Shown here piece after piece: positions 34,801-46,314 of a stretch of 64,000 nt of DNA (positions are counted from its first letter, which is position 1; every line of letters begins with the position of its first letter). The stretch comes from Tubulanus polymorphus (Eukaryota; Nemertea; Palaeonemertea; Tubulaniformes; Tubulanidae). Location: assembly GCF_964204645.1 (NCBI RefSeq), contig NC_134031.1, positions 21,077,307 to 21,141,306 of the forward strand. The letters are read 5' to 3'. The translations under genes and the position numbers were made by a program. Under the pieces are notes generated by a model. It searched no databases and had not been told where the DNA came from. It worked only from the letters and a program-made list of their open reading frames with translations.

Positions 34801-37146
34801 TGAGTTTGCTTTAAAAACACTTCTGTAACTTACGTGTTCTTCGGTTGAATCACATATCAGCATAATATTCGCTCGACGACTTTCTGCGTTACAGTGTGTC
34901 TTATATTTCATTCCCTGGTCATACTCCAAAAATATCCACGACTCTATCAAATGAAGCAAATAGTTATCAGCATTAATCATCGAAATTAGTTCAGATACAA
35001 ATTCTTCATTTATAATATACGTTAACCCCCTCTCCTCTGTACCATTCAAACTCACAACCTCAACATAGACATAATAATGAGAACTTGTCATTTGATGGTC
35101 CCTATATATCCGAGTACCTGATATCTACTAGTAGACCAAAGTTTTTGATGTTTCGTTTTCATAACATTAGTGTAAATATATTATAAATTACTATTAATCA
35201 AATTGGTTCTTTACAATTGTATCTTTTAACCCACACAATGGTTGGCAAAAACAAATACTTCAGATCATTAGGAACAGTGTATCTTTTAGGATCCAATACG
35301 GCCGCTTACTAGTAATACTGCATGCGATTAACCCCAAAATCAATATACCATACATCGTATAGGCCCTATATCAAAATGAATATTCCTGTATCGTTTAGAA
35401 TGGGAACAAGTATTCCGAATGGACAGAAACAGGTAACGACAATATCCGTTGTGCCCTACAGCCACAGATTTAACACGAATAACCATGATCCCCATTCAAT
35501 TAGTGTCGAATGGGATTCCGATGATCTCAAGAGGGTTTGTTACTGAACGCATATACTATATATTACCTACCACCCATCATAATCTGTGCATTGTCATATC
35601 GGCCGACAATTACTTTACTTCCACCTTTTGTTGATGTTTGCACAACACCGGCTTTGTCTGAAGGAGCTTCATCTTTAACAGCATCCGTACATATACCAAC
35701 TGAGTATGAAAACTTGTTATCTGCATCAGTTGCTGAAAATCTGCAATCAAAATATAAGAGCAACTACAACAAATGAAATTTCACTCAGAAATTTCAAAAA
35801 AAAATTTCAGGATCATTCTAAACGTTTAGGGGTCTGGACATTTGGGGATGATAACAGGGAATATAACCCAATTATAACCGTTGTTTAAACTAATCTATCT
35901 AAAAAGGCAACTAAGACAATTGTATAAAATGCCAATCCAGAAGAGTTCACAACAGTAATCAAAGCAAGTACTATAATTACATTATCAAACGACTCAACGC
36001 ATTAATTCTGTCTCATTAGCACTTCATGATATGGATAGAAAGAACCTTTGAATAAAGATGGGATACAAAATCTTGTGAGAGACACGATATTTAGAATTTG
36101 AGGGGTAAAAGGTGACCAGTGACATCACTGTCACTCATGACTATCAGCTAACCCTAACTCTAGGTCAGGTGAACAGTGATGTCACAGCCACTCATCATTG
36201 CCATCTAACCCTAACCCTAGGTCAGCTGACCAGTGACATCACAGGCACTCATGACTGCTAGCTAACCCTAACCCTAGGTCAGCTGACCAGTGACATCACA
36301 GCCACTCATGATTGTCAGCTAACCCTAACCCTAGGTCAGGTGACCAGTGACATCACAGCCACTCATGACTGCCAACTAACCCTAACCCTAGGTCAGGTGA
36401 CCAGTGACATCACAGCCGCTCATGACTGCCAACTAACCCTAACCCTAGGTCAGGTGACCAGTGACATCACAGCCACTCAGGACTGCCAGCTAACCCTAAC
36501 CCTAGGTCAGGTGACCAGGGACATCACAGCCACTCAGGACTGCCAGCTAACCCTAACCCTAGGTCAGGTGACCAGGGACATCACAGCCACTCAGGACTGC
36601 CAGCTAACCCTAACCCTAGGTCATATGACTGTGAATGGCTTGGATAGTAACAAGCCAGCCAATCAGAACTAAGCTTACATAGACTGCAGCTTGTGAAGTG
36701 ACCTTGACACTAATTTATAAACAGACTTGAGAGGCTGGTATTTACTGAGGCATTGCATGGAGGCAGAATTCAATCTGCATAGGCCCCTATAATCTAATGG
36801 GATAGAGATTAAATATCCTTTCATTGTGGGCATTGTGGGCATTACCCTTAGAATTAAATATTGTGAACGATTGCTGAGAAAGGAAGCGAATGTTACTATT
36901 TAAAGACTTCATCGATTTGAATGTAATAATCAGATTTGTCAGTGGTATCTCATGAGAGTTATGAATTGTCAATATAATTCGCCCATTGCATTGAATTGAA
37001 GAGATTTTCAATTACCTTTTACCGATTAATGGTTTTAATCGTTGTTTTACATCGGTTTTTACTTTATGTAATGGAAAAGTACAATCACTGAGAACCTCTG
37101 GTAAGAGTAATAAACACGAAACTACAATATTCACGTAATTGACCAT
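31827..37146 (-). CDS. M6PR: Cation-dependent mannose-6-phosphate receptor, complete six-exon gene
   Basis: The product ferries Man-6-P-tagged lysosomal hydrolases from trans-Golgi to endosomes. Coding exons on the minus strand are 37146-37016, 35740-35571, 34943-34834, 34303-34170, 32635-32509 and 31955-31827. They have consistent phases and GT-AG introns and give 266 aa (human 277). A signal peptide covers residues 1 to about 21, and six luminal cysteines fit the three family disulfides. Ligand residues of the bovine receptor align: Gln78, Arg123, Glu145 and Tyr155. One membrane span lies at about 174-196. The cytosolic tail keeps [11 protein letters not shown], a YKGIGDDQL segment, an Asp run and a terminal DDHLLPM. 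This is a DxxLL GGA-sorting signal. The metal-site Asp (bovine Asp103) is replaced by Lys115. Introns hold a 57-bp minisatellite, a SINE and a foldback element. An acceptor-like CTTTCTTCAG upstream of the ATG suggests a non-coding first exon. Confidence 0.93.
32086..32440. mobile_element. Foldback element in M6PR intron 5
   Basis: Arms of about 90 bp are inverted copies: 32086-32178 (GGTCAGTTTTGGTGGTACAT ... TAAAACATTGA) and 32353-32440 (TCAATGTTTTAGGTCCACTG ... ACCAAAACTGACTGAGC). Near the centre a perfect 14-bp stem GTTTCCATGCCTAC (32243-32256) pairs with its complement at 32274-32287 across a 17-base loop. Nearly the whole 355 bp can fold on itself. It is a non-autonomous foldback element and the M6PR exons on both sides are intact. 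Confidence 0.75.
34440..34695 (+). mobile_element. Second tRNA-derived SINE-like element, in M6PR intron 3
   Basis: A tRNA-like head (TGGGCGATTGGTTAGAGC with a degenerate B-box region GGTCATGGGTTTGTACATT) precedes a body that contains CACCCAGGAGTAAATGGGTA, resembling conserved central domains of metazoan SINEs. The tail is TAATAATAACAA. No clear target duplication was seen. It is inserted antisense to M6PR between exons 3 and 4, so the apparent minus-strand frame at 34386-34820 is not a gene. Confidence 0.65.
36111..36623 (+). repeat. 57-bp minisatellite, 9 units, with telomere-like core
   Basis: Nine units of 57 bp lie in M6PR intron 1, beginning GGTGACCAGTGACATCACAG and ending CTAACCCTAACCCTAGGTCA. 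Each unit contains TAACCCTAACCCTA, two and a third units of the metazoan telomere repeat, and a TGACATCA-like half-palindrome. The unit length is divisible by three, so a 110-codon frame stays open by default. It is inside an intron and is not a gene. Confidence 0.95.
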
Positions 37147-38640
37147 TATTTAGGTATAAAAATCGAGAAAATCGTCAGCTGAAGAAAGGCTCCACATCGA
37201 ATCCGAAATATACCGCAACACCACCTAGTGATGGGTTTCCTCTGAATATTTTTGTATTTTATTATTAATCCAAAGCTTTCTGTGTGTAAAAATTAATCAT
37301 TTCCATTCACAGATAAAGGCCCAGGCCTACTTGTTGAACGGTTTTTATAGCCTAGCTAGACGGCTAAAGCCGCTAACCAGTCTAGCTCCTATCAGACTGG
37401 TTGCCGGTCTGTACGCTTGACTGTGGCAATCGAGGGTATTGCTAGACTGGTTGTCGGTCCAATGCGGTAGACTGGAAGCGTTTTTATCTAAGCAAATCGC
37501 TTCGGATTTATAAATCCACCTGTCTCGCTGATTTGATAAATCGGCCAGACAGGCGACCAGTCTATTATGCGGGTTCTGCGCCTTCGAAATCGGTTTATTC
37601 CGTCATAAACCGGTTTGCCGTAGAACAAATGCGACGGAACGAAAAGGCGGTTTGAGTCACTGACAGCGGAAATTTCCTCATCCGCGCCCGACTGATCCGG
37701 GTTCTGAAAAATTCCGGCCGTTTGCCGATTTGCAACACGGCGCGGTGAACGGTTTAATCGGTTAAACGAAAATCATGGGTTTACGCCTTAACAAAGACAC
37801 CGGACGGTTTATGAGAACCGGTATCAGTGAACTAAGACGATTTCCCTACAAACTGAAACGGTTTGTGCTAACCGATTAATGCGAGCATTCGCAGTCAGCG
37901 GGCCATCCTTGCTTGCCAGGGGTCCAGTATCACTCCGGAACTCGCTTCCGCCAGCCCCAGCGCTAAATTCGGTTTTCGTATCAAGTCGACCAGTGGTCGG
38001 AATTTATAACCGAACGGCCATCTTGCTTGTGTCGGAACTTCAACGATCGTACGATCGCGTGGTCGACCATTTCCGCACCGCAGTTACGACTGATTCAGTC
38101 GATTTCGTTGAGTTCGACTATAGCTATCAATTGGAAACTTGGAATCCGAATCAGCTGCCATCGGGATATACAAAAACAACTGCACCTAGTTTGACAATGA
38201 AAATCGTGACATTTGAAATCTTCTGTACACGTGGTTTATTATTTCAGTCAGATCGTTCCTTGTTCGCACATTCTCGTGAAAACCATAATTCGATTTGGGA
38301 GTGGCGCCACCTATAAACCGTATGTGGACTGCATTCAAGTCGTTCTGGTGAAGCGTTGAGGAACTAAGTTTGCCTTGGACTCAGAGCCCCGAGTACAAAG
38401 TAGAAATAGAAATTGAAAGCTCCTTGAAAATTAACTACGTTTGATAACATTGCATTTCCACAACATTATGTCATATGCTATTAGTGTATTTTCCGTGTTG
38501 TAAATGATTGAATGCTCCGTAACTGGTGTGAAAATTATATTTTAGCCCGAGGTGCCTCGAGTCTCGAGCACAGAAATTGAAACAAACCAGTCGTATCAAA
38601 ATGAATTACGGTTAACAACATAGCATTTTATTCATAGCAA
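37147..38640. other. Intergenic, CpG-rich, with ACTGGT repeats; likely M6PR promoter side
   Basis: Bases 37350-37870 are richer in CG than their surroundings and contain several copies of ACCAGTCTA/TAGACTGGT and of AACCGGTTTAT-like words in both orientations. Their position upstream of M6PR suggests promoter function. Bases from about 38130 to 38400 are repeated at 43520-43860 as part of the peptide-cluster duplication. The frame at 37879-38316 has no firm homology. Confidence 0.4.
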
Positions 38641-38699
38641 ACTTTATTATAATTTCATAATCTAATGATGAGCTAATTTGTTGGCTATTTAAAAATAAT

Positions 38700-38992
38700 T
38701 TAGTTCTTGCAGCATTTGCCGATACCCCAGCTGCAACAGTTGCTGCTTGGTCCGCCGATCAGCCAGTAGGTTCCCTGGCCCAAACCGAATCTTCCTGGGC
38801 AGAAACATGGTACACCTCTTCTGGCAATATGTACTTCCGTCTCTGAAAATTTGAGGAATCATCACGTGAATTTCAAACAAACTACATAGTTCAAACGTAG
38901 ATCGAAAATAAGAAATTAATTTACGCACCTTCAGCGGTGACGGCTCCGAGGACCATGAAGACGGCCAAAGCAACGAACAAAGTCTTGTACAT
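38700..38992 (-). CDS. Secreted six-cysteine defensin/anemone-toxin-like peptide, gene A
   Basis: Coding exons on the minus strand are 38992-38929 (signal peptide) and 38842-38700 (propeptide and mature part), with a phase-1 intron and a TAA stop, 68 aa in all. Exon 1 follows an acceptor (TATATTTCAG|A) that implies a non-coding first exon ending at 39081 (TTCAG|GTAATT). The precursor has a 20-residue hydrophobic signal, a short acidic segment ending Arg-Arg and a 38-residue cationic mature peptide. Its cysteines are at 4, 6, 27, 28, 35 and 36, with a YWLIGG motif between the second and third. The CxC...CC...CC layout with a central aromatic pair resembles defensin-fold peptides, including sea-anemone channel toxins. 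Function (antimicrobial or venom) cannot be told. AATAAA follows near 38645. Confidence 0.85.
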
Positions 38993-38999
38993 TCTGAAA

Positions 39000-41890
39000 T
39001 ATAAGATATCGCAATTATCTTTGTTCCGATCTAAAAACTATCAAATTTTGTTGACAGAATTTAATAACCGGTTTAATTACCTGAATGTAGTGGTAGGTGA
39101 TGTCTGTGTAAAGAACAGTGAATTCTAGTAAGATAGATCCTACATTTATTGTTTTCGCAGAGTAGAAGCAACATGACACCAAAACATAAGCGGATATCGT
39201 TGTTAGGCTTAAGAGATGTTTTGCATATTTGTAATATTCATGATGCATTTTTTAACGGTATGATAACAGAAATGATTTTTCTGAAGCTGAATTGTAGGCC
39301 CTTACGCTCTAGGAAGTAGGAAATCTAAGAATACCGCTCAACTGTACAGAAAATGTCTTCAATGAAACAACTCGCTGCAGCTTATTTGACGGCGTAAGCC
39401 CTGCGCACTTATTTCCGGTTTTGGTGGATGGCTGGAACTGACGCTCGGCTCAGCTGGATCGGAGGTATACAGCTTTCAGACAAGTGGACGTACTCGACTA
39501 ACAACACCATAATTATGAAAATTATCCAATTTCACAATAAGAGGCGAAATCGGTCGGCGAGCACTTTCTCCGATGGGTCGGGCCAGACTAAGTTTACGCT
39601 CACAATACACGCACATCGCATTCAAGGTCATTCAGATTTTACGTGTTAGTTGGAAACGTCACTGATACAATCTGATTACCGAATAGCGACAAATATCTCC
39701 ATTTCTGAGCGCGTTGTACCGTGTTTTTATCGAAGGAAGGCTATTATTCCTCTAGTTATCAAACTACATAATCACAGTGGAGTAAATTATTTATATAGTA
39801 TTTATATAAATTTGTTATCGTAATGAAACGTACATGCGATACGCATAAGTTACACTCTTTCTTACGCCGAATGGGGGTAACTATCAAGAATATTTCTTCA
39901 AGTGCACACCTTTGGTTCGCAAAAGAAGGTTTTGTTTTGCGTAGAACAAACCACGTCTACGCTGGCTGATTCATGACAAAAAATAAAAGTTGTTTTCGGC
40001 ACTTTGAGAAAACAGGTGAATTGAGCACCAGCTAACAACGTAGTTCCCAATCATGTACTTTGATTTAAACAAAAAAACATGTAAACTCGACCGCCGATCA
40101 CAAAACTATTTCTGTACTTCGATTTCCGATTTCAAAATCACACCCCCTGTTTCGCTCCGAGCAGGTGTGGTGGGTCTGTAAGGGACACTCAATCAGAAAA
40201 TCAAACAAAATTTACCAACCAAATAAATAACAGGGACATTCCCTATTTTAAGATCAAAAACAACGTAGTTCCAGAAATCAATTTGTTAGGACCAAAAAAA
40301 AAACAGCTTATACCACAAAACGGTCAGATATTTAGGAGTGAAGTTCCTGTCGAAATCATATCATACGACATTCCAAGTGATGTAAAGCCAGAAACATTAT
40401 CTTTTGCTTGGGTTGAATAATTGCTAACGGTCCGAAGAGAGTTCCAATTGGTGCTGAAAATAACTTTCATGTATTTTTTCATGGATCTGAGATGATTCGC
40501 CATTAGTGCCAGATGGAAGCTAATCGCTAAAAAGTGAAAACTCTTATGCAAATCTACAATCGAAATATTTAAAAATATGAGCTTATGTATAATTCAAAAT
40601 GTTTGGAAATGCAAATAGCGAACAAAGGATTTTAATACGAGATACAATAAATGCAAATTACGATGAAAATATCAAATATGTCAGATATTCGGCGAACAAC
40701 AAAATGCGCTGGAAAAATCAGCAGAACTTTGGTTTGATGCAGTGAACTTTGAGTCTGAATTATTCGGTTTCTTTGCGGAAGTCTAAAGCCTAGCGCACAT
40801 CGACGCTGCGATTGGAGACAACTAGTTGCTACCGAACGATTAACCCGCGCACATCAAAATCTAGTTACAGCCGGTCAGTTGCAGCAACTGCATGGTGCGT
40901 GTCGCTCGTCGAGATCCAGAGCGCGCACATCGACGGATATGACTGCGATTGAGTACAACCAGTTGCTCAAAAGTAGAACATGGGCGACTGGCTGGAACTG
41001 GAGATAGATCGACGCTTACCAATCGTAAGCTCGCTCACATCGACACATTCAAGCAACTGATCGTATCCAGCCTAGGCTTGACCTGCGGAACCATCACAAT
41101 ATATTCTCACATCAGAAAAAATGATAATATGACACAAATGTTCAATTTTTCGAATATCGACAAATACGTAGTTCAATTTCTGAGCGCTTTGTCGCGTGTT
41201 TTGTATCAAAGGAAGGCTCGATACGGAGTCTGTGCCTATTGTCATAATTATCACAGTGGTATATAATATTTATATAGTATGAATTTGTTATGCTTTGTTA
41301 ACAGTCTACTGCTGTGCGATACGTATACGTATAAGCACACAATAGAGTGTTTATCAAGAAAGTTTCTCCTAAACGCACACGAAACACGCGCACACTTAGT
41401 GTCGTGGAAAAGAAGGTTTCGTTTCGCGTACAAACTACGGTGGCTGATTCATGACAAAGTTGTTGTCAGCCCGTTGTGCGGATAGGTGATAACAGCACCA
41501 GCAAGAAAATTGGTCCAAAAATCATTTAATTGGTTAGGTTGAAAAATAACTTATACCTTAAAACGAAATAGAAAATGCCTGATGAGATGACATTCAAGTG
41601 AGTTATTAAGACACCAATAATATTTCTTACTTGGGCCGTAAAAAAATAATTTTTGTATGAATTTGAGATTTTGTGGTCGGAATCAACAACAACCAAATAA
41701 TAATAATAGAAACCAGCAAATGGAAGCCAGATGGCAAAAGATTGCTAACGCTTATGCAAATTTTCAGTCGAAATATTCACTAATACATGTATAATTCAAA
41801 ATGTTTGGAAATGCAAATATCAAAACCAGAGAATTGCGCGGATGCAAATTAGTGAAACGCGTTGATCCGAGCGAAAACCGATTATGAGTT
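39000..41890. other. Divergent intergenic region between peptide genes A and B
   Basis: The A-proximal 480 bases are nearly repeated upstream of gene C (44260-44780). A segment from about 39655 to 40690 is repeated in diverged form at 41140-41900, with a third copy at 45110-46460. Shared landmarks include GTGGCTGATTCATGA and TAATTCAAAATGTTTGGAAATGCAAAT. Bases 40790-41060 hold several copies of GCGCACATCGACG with GCGATTG...AACTAGTTGC, probably a separate repeat. No further peptide exon was found here. Confidence 0.6.
40545..40690 (+). promoter_or_regulatory. Orphan copy of the peptide-gene promoter module
   Basis: This matches the promoter of genes B and D (ATAATTCAAAATGTTTGGAAATGCAAAT, here at 40590-40617). 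It keeps two ATGCAAAT octamers but lacks the ATAAAAGG TATA box. No signal-peptide exon follows it. It may be the remnant of a deleted gene or an extra enhancer. Confidence 0.45.
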
Positions 41891-41964
41891 ACAAATAAAA
41901 GGCCCGACAAATCGAGTGTTTTTTGTTGAATTGTCTGCACAGTCAAGTCTATAACAACATTCAG
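41785..41964 (+). promoter_or_regulatory. Promoter and non-coding first exon of gene B
   Basis: Two POU-type octamers ATGCAAAT lie upstream (in GGAAATGCAAATATC and GCGGATGCAAATTAG), then a TATA element ATAAAAGG at 41895-41902. Transcription would start about 30 bases later, giving a short exon that ends at a donor (CATTCAG|GTACAG, exon end 41964). The same arrangement is found before gene D with almost no change. Confidence 0.65.
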
Positions 41965-42124
41965 GTACAGTTAATTTTAATCTGGTCGCTGATATTCAGA
42001 TTTCTGTATTTTTACTGGTTTTTTAAGTGTAATCATTTTTATATCATGTTATACGCATGAAATGTGTCGTAACCGTTTTACGACAAGACAAGTATTTTGT
42101 ATGTATTCAATATCATTTTTCAGA

Positions 42125-42870
42125 ATGTTTACCAAAACTCTTTTCGTCGCCCTCGCCATTTTCATGGTCGTTGGAGCCATCGCTGCCGAAGGTAATTAGG
42201 ATTTTCTGCTTTTACGCTGAATATGATTACTATAATCTTGATTATCCCAGTTTAATCACCAAATTAATATATAACATGTCTTAGATTGCGTAGAAAACTT
42301 TATCGCATCACCCACTGATTTATCCTTTCGTTTGTCGACAAGAAACATCCAATCCCAACTGATGTGATTGGATGTTCCCTACTGAAGCCTACGCCTCAGT
42401 GTTTGCAACAAAAATCTGGCAAGTGAAGATGACGTGAGGGGCGAATAGGTTCTTTAGTACTCCGGCGCACGCGAACAGGAAAGTGTTCGATTCAGTTTGA
42501 AGTTGAATTTTGATATTGTCGCGTCCATTGTTGGGCACGAAGAAAACAAATTTTGGTTCTTCAATTTTCAAAAATGAGGTTTTTGCCCAAAGTGTCGCTT
42601 AACCGTGACAGATAGAATGGCTTCCGAATTACACATTTTGTAATGAGTGATTTCCTTACAAAAAGCCACATTTTCACGACAATAACTACATGGAGTTGAT
42701 TATGATATTTCCAGTCATCATTGTCCATTTTAGAAGTCAAAATTGAGAAGAGAGGAATTGGTTGCACCTGCGCCAGCAACGGCAAAAGAGGAACCTGGTG
42801 GGTGATCGGTGGACCAGACCATAACTGCTGCCACGGTAGCGGATTGGCTATTGGAAGATGTTGCTGGTAA
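42125..42870 (+). CDS. Secreted six-cysteine defensin/anemone-toxin-like peptide, gene B
   Basis: Coding exons are 42125-42191 and 42734-42870, with a phase-1 intron, 67 aa in all. The ATG lies two bases after an acceptor (CATTTTTCAG), the non-coding exon being at about 41925-41964. Residues 1-21 form a signal peptide, followed by a short charged propeptide ending Lys-Arg. The mature peptide has 38 residues with cysteines at 4, 6, 25, 26, 36 and 37, a TWWVIGG motif and a C-terminal Trp. It is a paralogue of gene A, with the central loop two residues shorter and the last loop three longer. AATAAA is at 42939. The sites conserved with A and C (CxC, IGG, NCC, IG-K/R-CC) suggest one fold. Confidence 0.87.
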
Positions 42871-43958
42871 TTGTTTGCTGTATGTTTAACATATTCTATC
42901 AACTCCAGATTTATCATTGGAAATATGATTAACCTTCCAATAAAATCCATAGAAAAAACAATCATCTTCAGTTTGTATCTTTCAATTATTTCTGCTCGGT
43001 GATTCATTCCCAGTTCCAGTACTCTATGTATATCTTCGAATGAGTAAAATAAGCCTCAGATATTTGTAGTGGGAAACGCGTGTCTCGCACTTCTTTAGAG
43101 AATTGAATATTCTATGCATTTGTTGCATTTTATCGAAAATTCATGAATTTTTGGTCATATTCAAACAGCTGGATTAATAACTTTACAGTGAGAAAATGGT
43201 TTCACTTTTTGTCTCATTATTTGTTCGTTGTTATTTTGAGGTACCGTCAAATGACTATCACTCCACTTTATCGATGACTCATATACTAAGTTTCCTATAC
43301 TGCAATAGTATTTTTTCGGGCAATGAATACACGTTTAATTCGTCGAATAATTCAAACACACACATACACGTGATGAAGAAAGTATCACAATCTGAAGATA
43401 CTCATGTCGAGATTGAAGCCGGTCGGTCTGATGGATGATTCCGTACGCAAGATTTCCAATTTATGAAAAAAGATTAGTTCCTACTTAAAACAACTGGATG
43501 GACGTGTTGAAAATAACTTCTCTTATCAATTGGAAACTGTGTAGCCCGAATCAGCTGCCACATACGGATTGAATGGCAATACAAAAACAACTGAACCTAG
43601 TTTTACAATATCGACTTTAAGTTTGATTGCTGTGTTAATCGTGATATTTGATATTCTGTACACGTGGTTTATTATTTCAGTCAGATCGTTCCTTGTTCGC
43701 ACATTCTCGTGAAAACCATTATTCGATTCGGGAGTGGCGCCACCTATAAACCGTGAGTGGACAGCACTCAGGTCGTTCTGGTGAAGTGTTGGGGAACTAC
43801 GTTTTTCTTGGACTCAGAGCCTCGAGTACAAAGTAGATATAGAAATTGAAAGCTCCTTCAAAATCAACTACGTTTAATAACATTGCATTCCATTGATCTA
43901 GCTGCTTATTATTTCATTATCAAATGAAAAGCTAATTTGTTGGCTATTTGAAAACGTT
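42871..43958. other. Intergenic between genes B and C, boundary of the duplicated block
   Basis: The gene B polyadenylation signal is at 42939. From about 43520 the sequence matches 38130-38400 (for example GTGGTTTATTATTTCAGTCA and GGGAGTGGCGCCACCTATAA), marking the left side of the second copy of the block. The frame at 43196-43438 has no recognisable domain. Confidence 0.5.
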
Positions 43959-44251
43959 CTAGTTCTTGCAGCATTTGCCGATACCCCAGCTACAACAGTT
44001 GCTGCTTGGTCCGCCGATCAGCCAGTAGGTTCCCTGGCCCAAACCGAATCTTCCTGGGCAGAAACATGGTACACCTCTTCTGGCAATATGTACTTCCGTC
44101 TCTGAAAATTTGAGGAATCATCACGTGAATTTCAAACAAACTACATAGTTCAAACGTAGAAAGAAAATAAGAAATGAATTTACGCACCTTCAGCGGTGAC
44201 GGCTCCGAGGACCATGAAGACGGCCAAAGCAACGAACAAAGTCTTGTACAT
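43959..44251 (-). CDS. Secreted six-cysteine defensin/anemone-toxin-like peptide, gene C
   Basis: Coding exons on the minus strand are 44251-44188 and 44101-43959, with the same splice phases as gene A. The mature-peptide exon differs from A by a silent Cys codon change (TGC to TGT) and the stop is TAG instead of TAA, so A and C encode the same 68-residue precursor. The non-coding first exon would end at 44340. No canonical AATAAA was seen immediately downstream. A longer frame across this locus (43990-44433) is a different, non-coding phase. Confidence 0.85.
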
Positions 44252-44340
44252 TCTGAAATATAAGATATCGCAATTATCTTTGTTCCGATCTGAAAACTAT
44301 CAAATTTTGTTGACAGAATGTAATAACCGGTTTGATTACC

Positions 44341-46290
44341 TGAATGTAGTGGTAGGTGAAGTCTGTGTAAAGAACAGTGAATTCTAGTAAGATAGATCCT
44401 GTATTTATTGTTTTCGCAGAGTAGAAGCAACATGACACCAAAACATAAGCGGATATTAGAATCGTCGAGCGTTTTAAGTCGGCTTAAGAGATATTTTGCA
44501 TATTTTTAATAATCATGAAGTATTTTTAACAGAAATATTTTTTTTTTCATTCAGGGTCACCGATTACAGTTTTTCCAAAGATCAAACTCTGAATTGTAGG
44601 CCCTAACGCTCTTAGAAGTTGGAGATTGTTTGAGGAATCTAAGAATACCGCTCAACTGTACAGGAAATATCTTCGATGAAACAACTCGCTGCAGCTGTAA
44701 GCCCTGCGCACTATTTTCCGGTTTTGATGGTGGACTCGTTGGACTGACGCTCGGCTCAGCTGGATCGGAAGTGCACAGCCTTCGTCGCCACGCCAGGATT
44801 TCTAACACATCCAAACCCGGTCCGCACACACCTTGCACACACTCTGGGTTAGACTTAGGCTACGACCACGCGTTCGGTGTGTCTTATACGTGGTTGAAAC
44901 GAACCACATCCATATCTTTTTTCAACATTCTCTCCACGCAAAAAGAATTTGTTGTCCGACTATCCGTGCATCTGCGGTCAGAAGATGAAACATTGTTCTG
45001 TTTTCAAGGTCATACATTGACATTTATTTGGTCCTGTTAGTAGAAAAAAGAAACATATTCCATTTTTCACGCAGCGATACAGGATGGTCTTGATGTCAAG
45101 GTCATTTAGAACTGACGCGTTTTTTAAACGTTTCTGATAGAATCTGATTACCAAATAGACCAATAGCGTCCAATCCTGAGTGCTTTATACCATGTTTGCT
45201 ATCAATGAGAATGTTATTTTCGTGAGATACAGACGAAATTTCCTACTTGTCAAACTACATAATTACAGTGGCATATATACTACGTATATGTATCATATAA
45301 GATATGTTTCGTTGGAACGTGTGCATACGATCATCCAATAGTAACAAATACGCAAACCAAAAGAAAACCCGGTGCATTGATGTGTTAACGCTAGCTAGAA
45401 GGTCCCATTAGTTCATTTTTCGTTTGCGAAAATAAGTTTTGGTTCGCGAAGAAAAAACCTAGTGGCTGATTCATGAAATAAATAAACTAAGCACAACGTG
45501 ATTTCAATACCCAAAATTGCAAAGAAATTTTCAGGCGCTACAAAAATTGTTAATTTCTTTTAAGGTCCTAAAACCAGAATTTCAGCACGTCATAGAATTA
45601 TCATTTTTTGTCACGAAAAGTGAATTCCATTGAGGTAGAATTTGCATTTTGCTAACCTGACACCAACCTGACGCCAACCTGACGCCAACTAAAATTCATA
45701 AAGACTACTCTTTTCGCACCAACCCATTAATACTATTTTGGATATTTGGAATATTTATATTCATGAGGCAGTAAGCCTGAATTCTTTTCATTTTTGCATT
45801 TAAATGTTACCTTAATTCTGTGAACTGCATAGGGATCCATGGCGAAAAGGTCAAATTCTGCATCATCCACACAATTTGACCCCCAAGAATTAGACAAACC
45901 TGTCTTTGCGTAGAAACGACTTATCAAGCTGAACTCGTGAAGGATTAGTTGCTTCAGCACCCGATAAAAACAACATCCTTTTAGTTCAGAAACAACTTTA
46001 AAGGTCCCGAAAGAAACTTGTCTTCAGGCCATAATAGTTGATTTCAGCACGTGCTGAAAACTTGAAATTTACCTCAACACGAATTACGTTATTATGAGGA
46101 AGGTCTTATACCAAAATATTCAAGGGTAAATTGCCTGACGTAATCACATTTTGTTCCAAGTGAGCCACGAATATCATATCCTATTTGGAACAAAAATTGT
46201 TTTTTGGACCAAAAAGTTTGTTTTAGTGGATGGCTGGCAACGAGTGAAAACAACAATCTTTTAGAGATAAGTTTTAAGGTTTTGTGACCC
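44341..46290. other. Divergent intergenic region between peptide genes C and D
   Basis: The first 450 bases repeat the sequence upstream of gene A. Bases 45110-46290 are a diverged version of the block upstream of gene B. A 12-bp tandem repeat (CCAACCTGACGC, about three copies) lies at 45655-45690. Frames at 44557, 44630 and 45733 have no homology or splice support. Confidence 0.5.
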
Positions 46291-46314
46291 AAAATACTTA
46301 TGCAAATTTACAGT

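Noticed and set aside
34386-34820. 144-codon minus-strand frame
   Set aside because: Mostly antisense to a SINE within M6PR intron 3. The true M6PR exons on either side are 34943-34834 and 34303-34170.
35571-35763. Ending M6PR exon 2 at the donor GTAATA (35567) rather than GTAGGT (35571)
   Set aside because: Only the GTAGGT donor gives a phase compatible with exon 3 and yields the family sequence IMMGESWIF.
36340-36672. 110-codon plus-strand frame
   Set aside because: It is the 57-bp minisatellite inside M6PR intron 1, open only because the unit length is divisible by three.
37879-38316. 145-codon frame with a segment (AFAVSGP ... NSLPPA) faintly like the C-terminus of LINE reverse transcriptases
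   Set aside because: The similarity is confined to about ten residues with an insertion, no other LINE domains are near, and no stop-free extension fits. Too weak to call.
38689-38973. 94-codon minus-strand frame over peptide gene A, and a 147-codon one over gene C (43990-44433)
   Set aside because: They read through the introns in the wrong phase. The spliced frames with signal peptide, dibasic site and conserved cysteines are the real ones.
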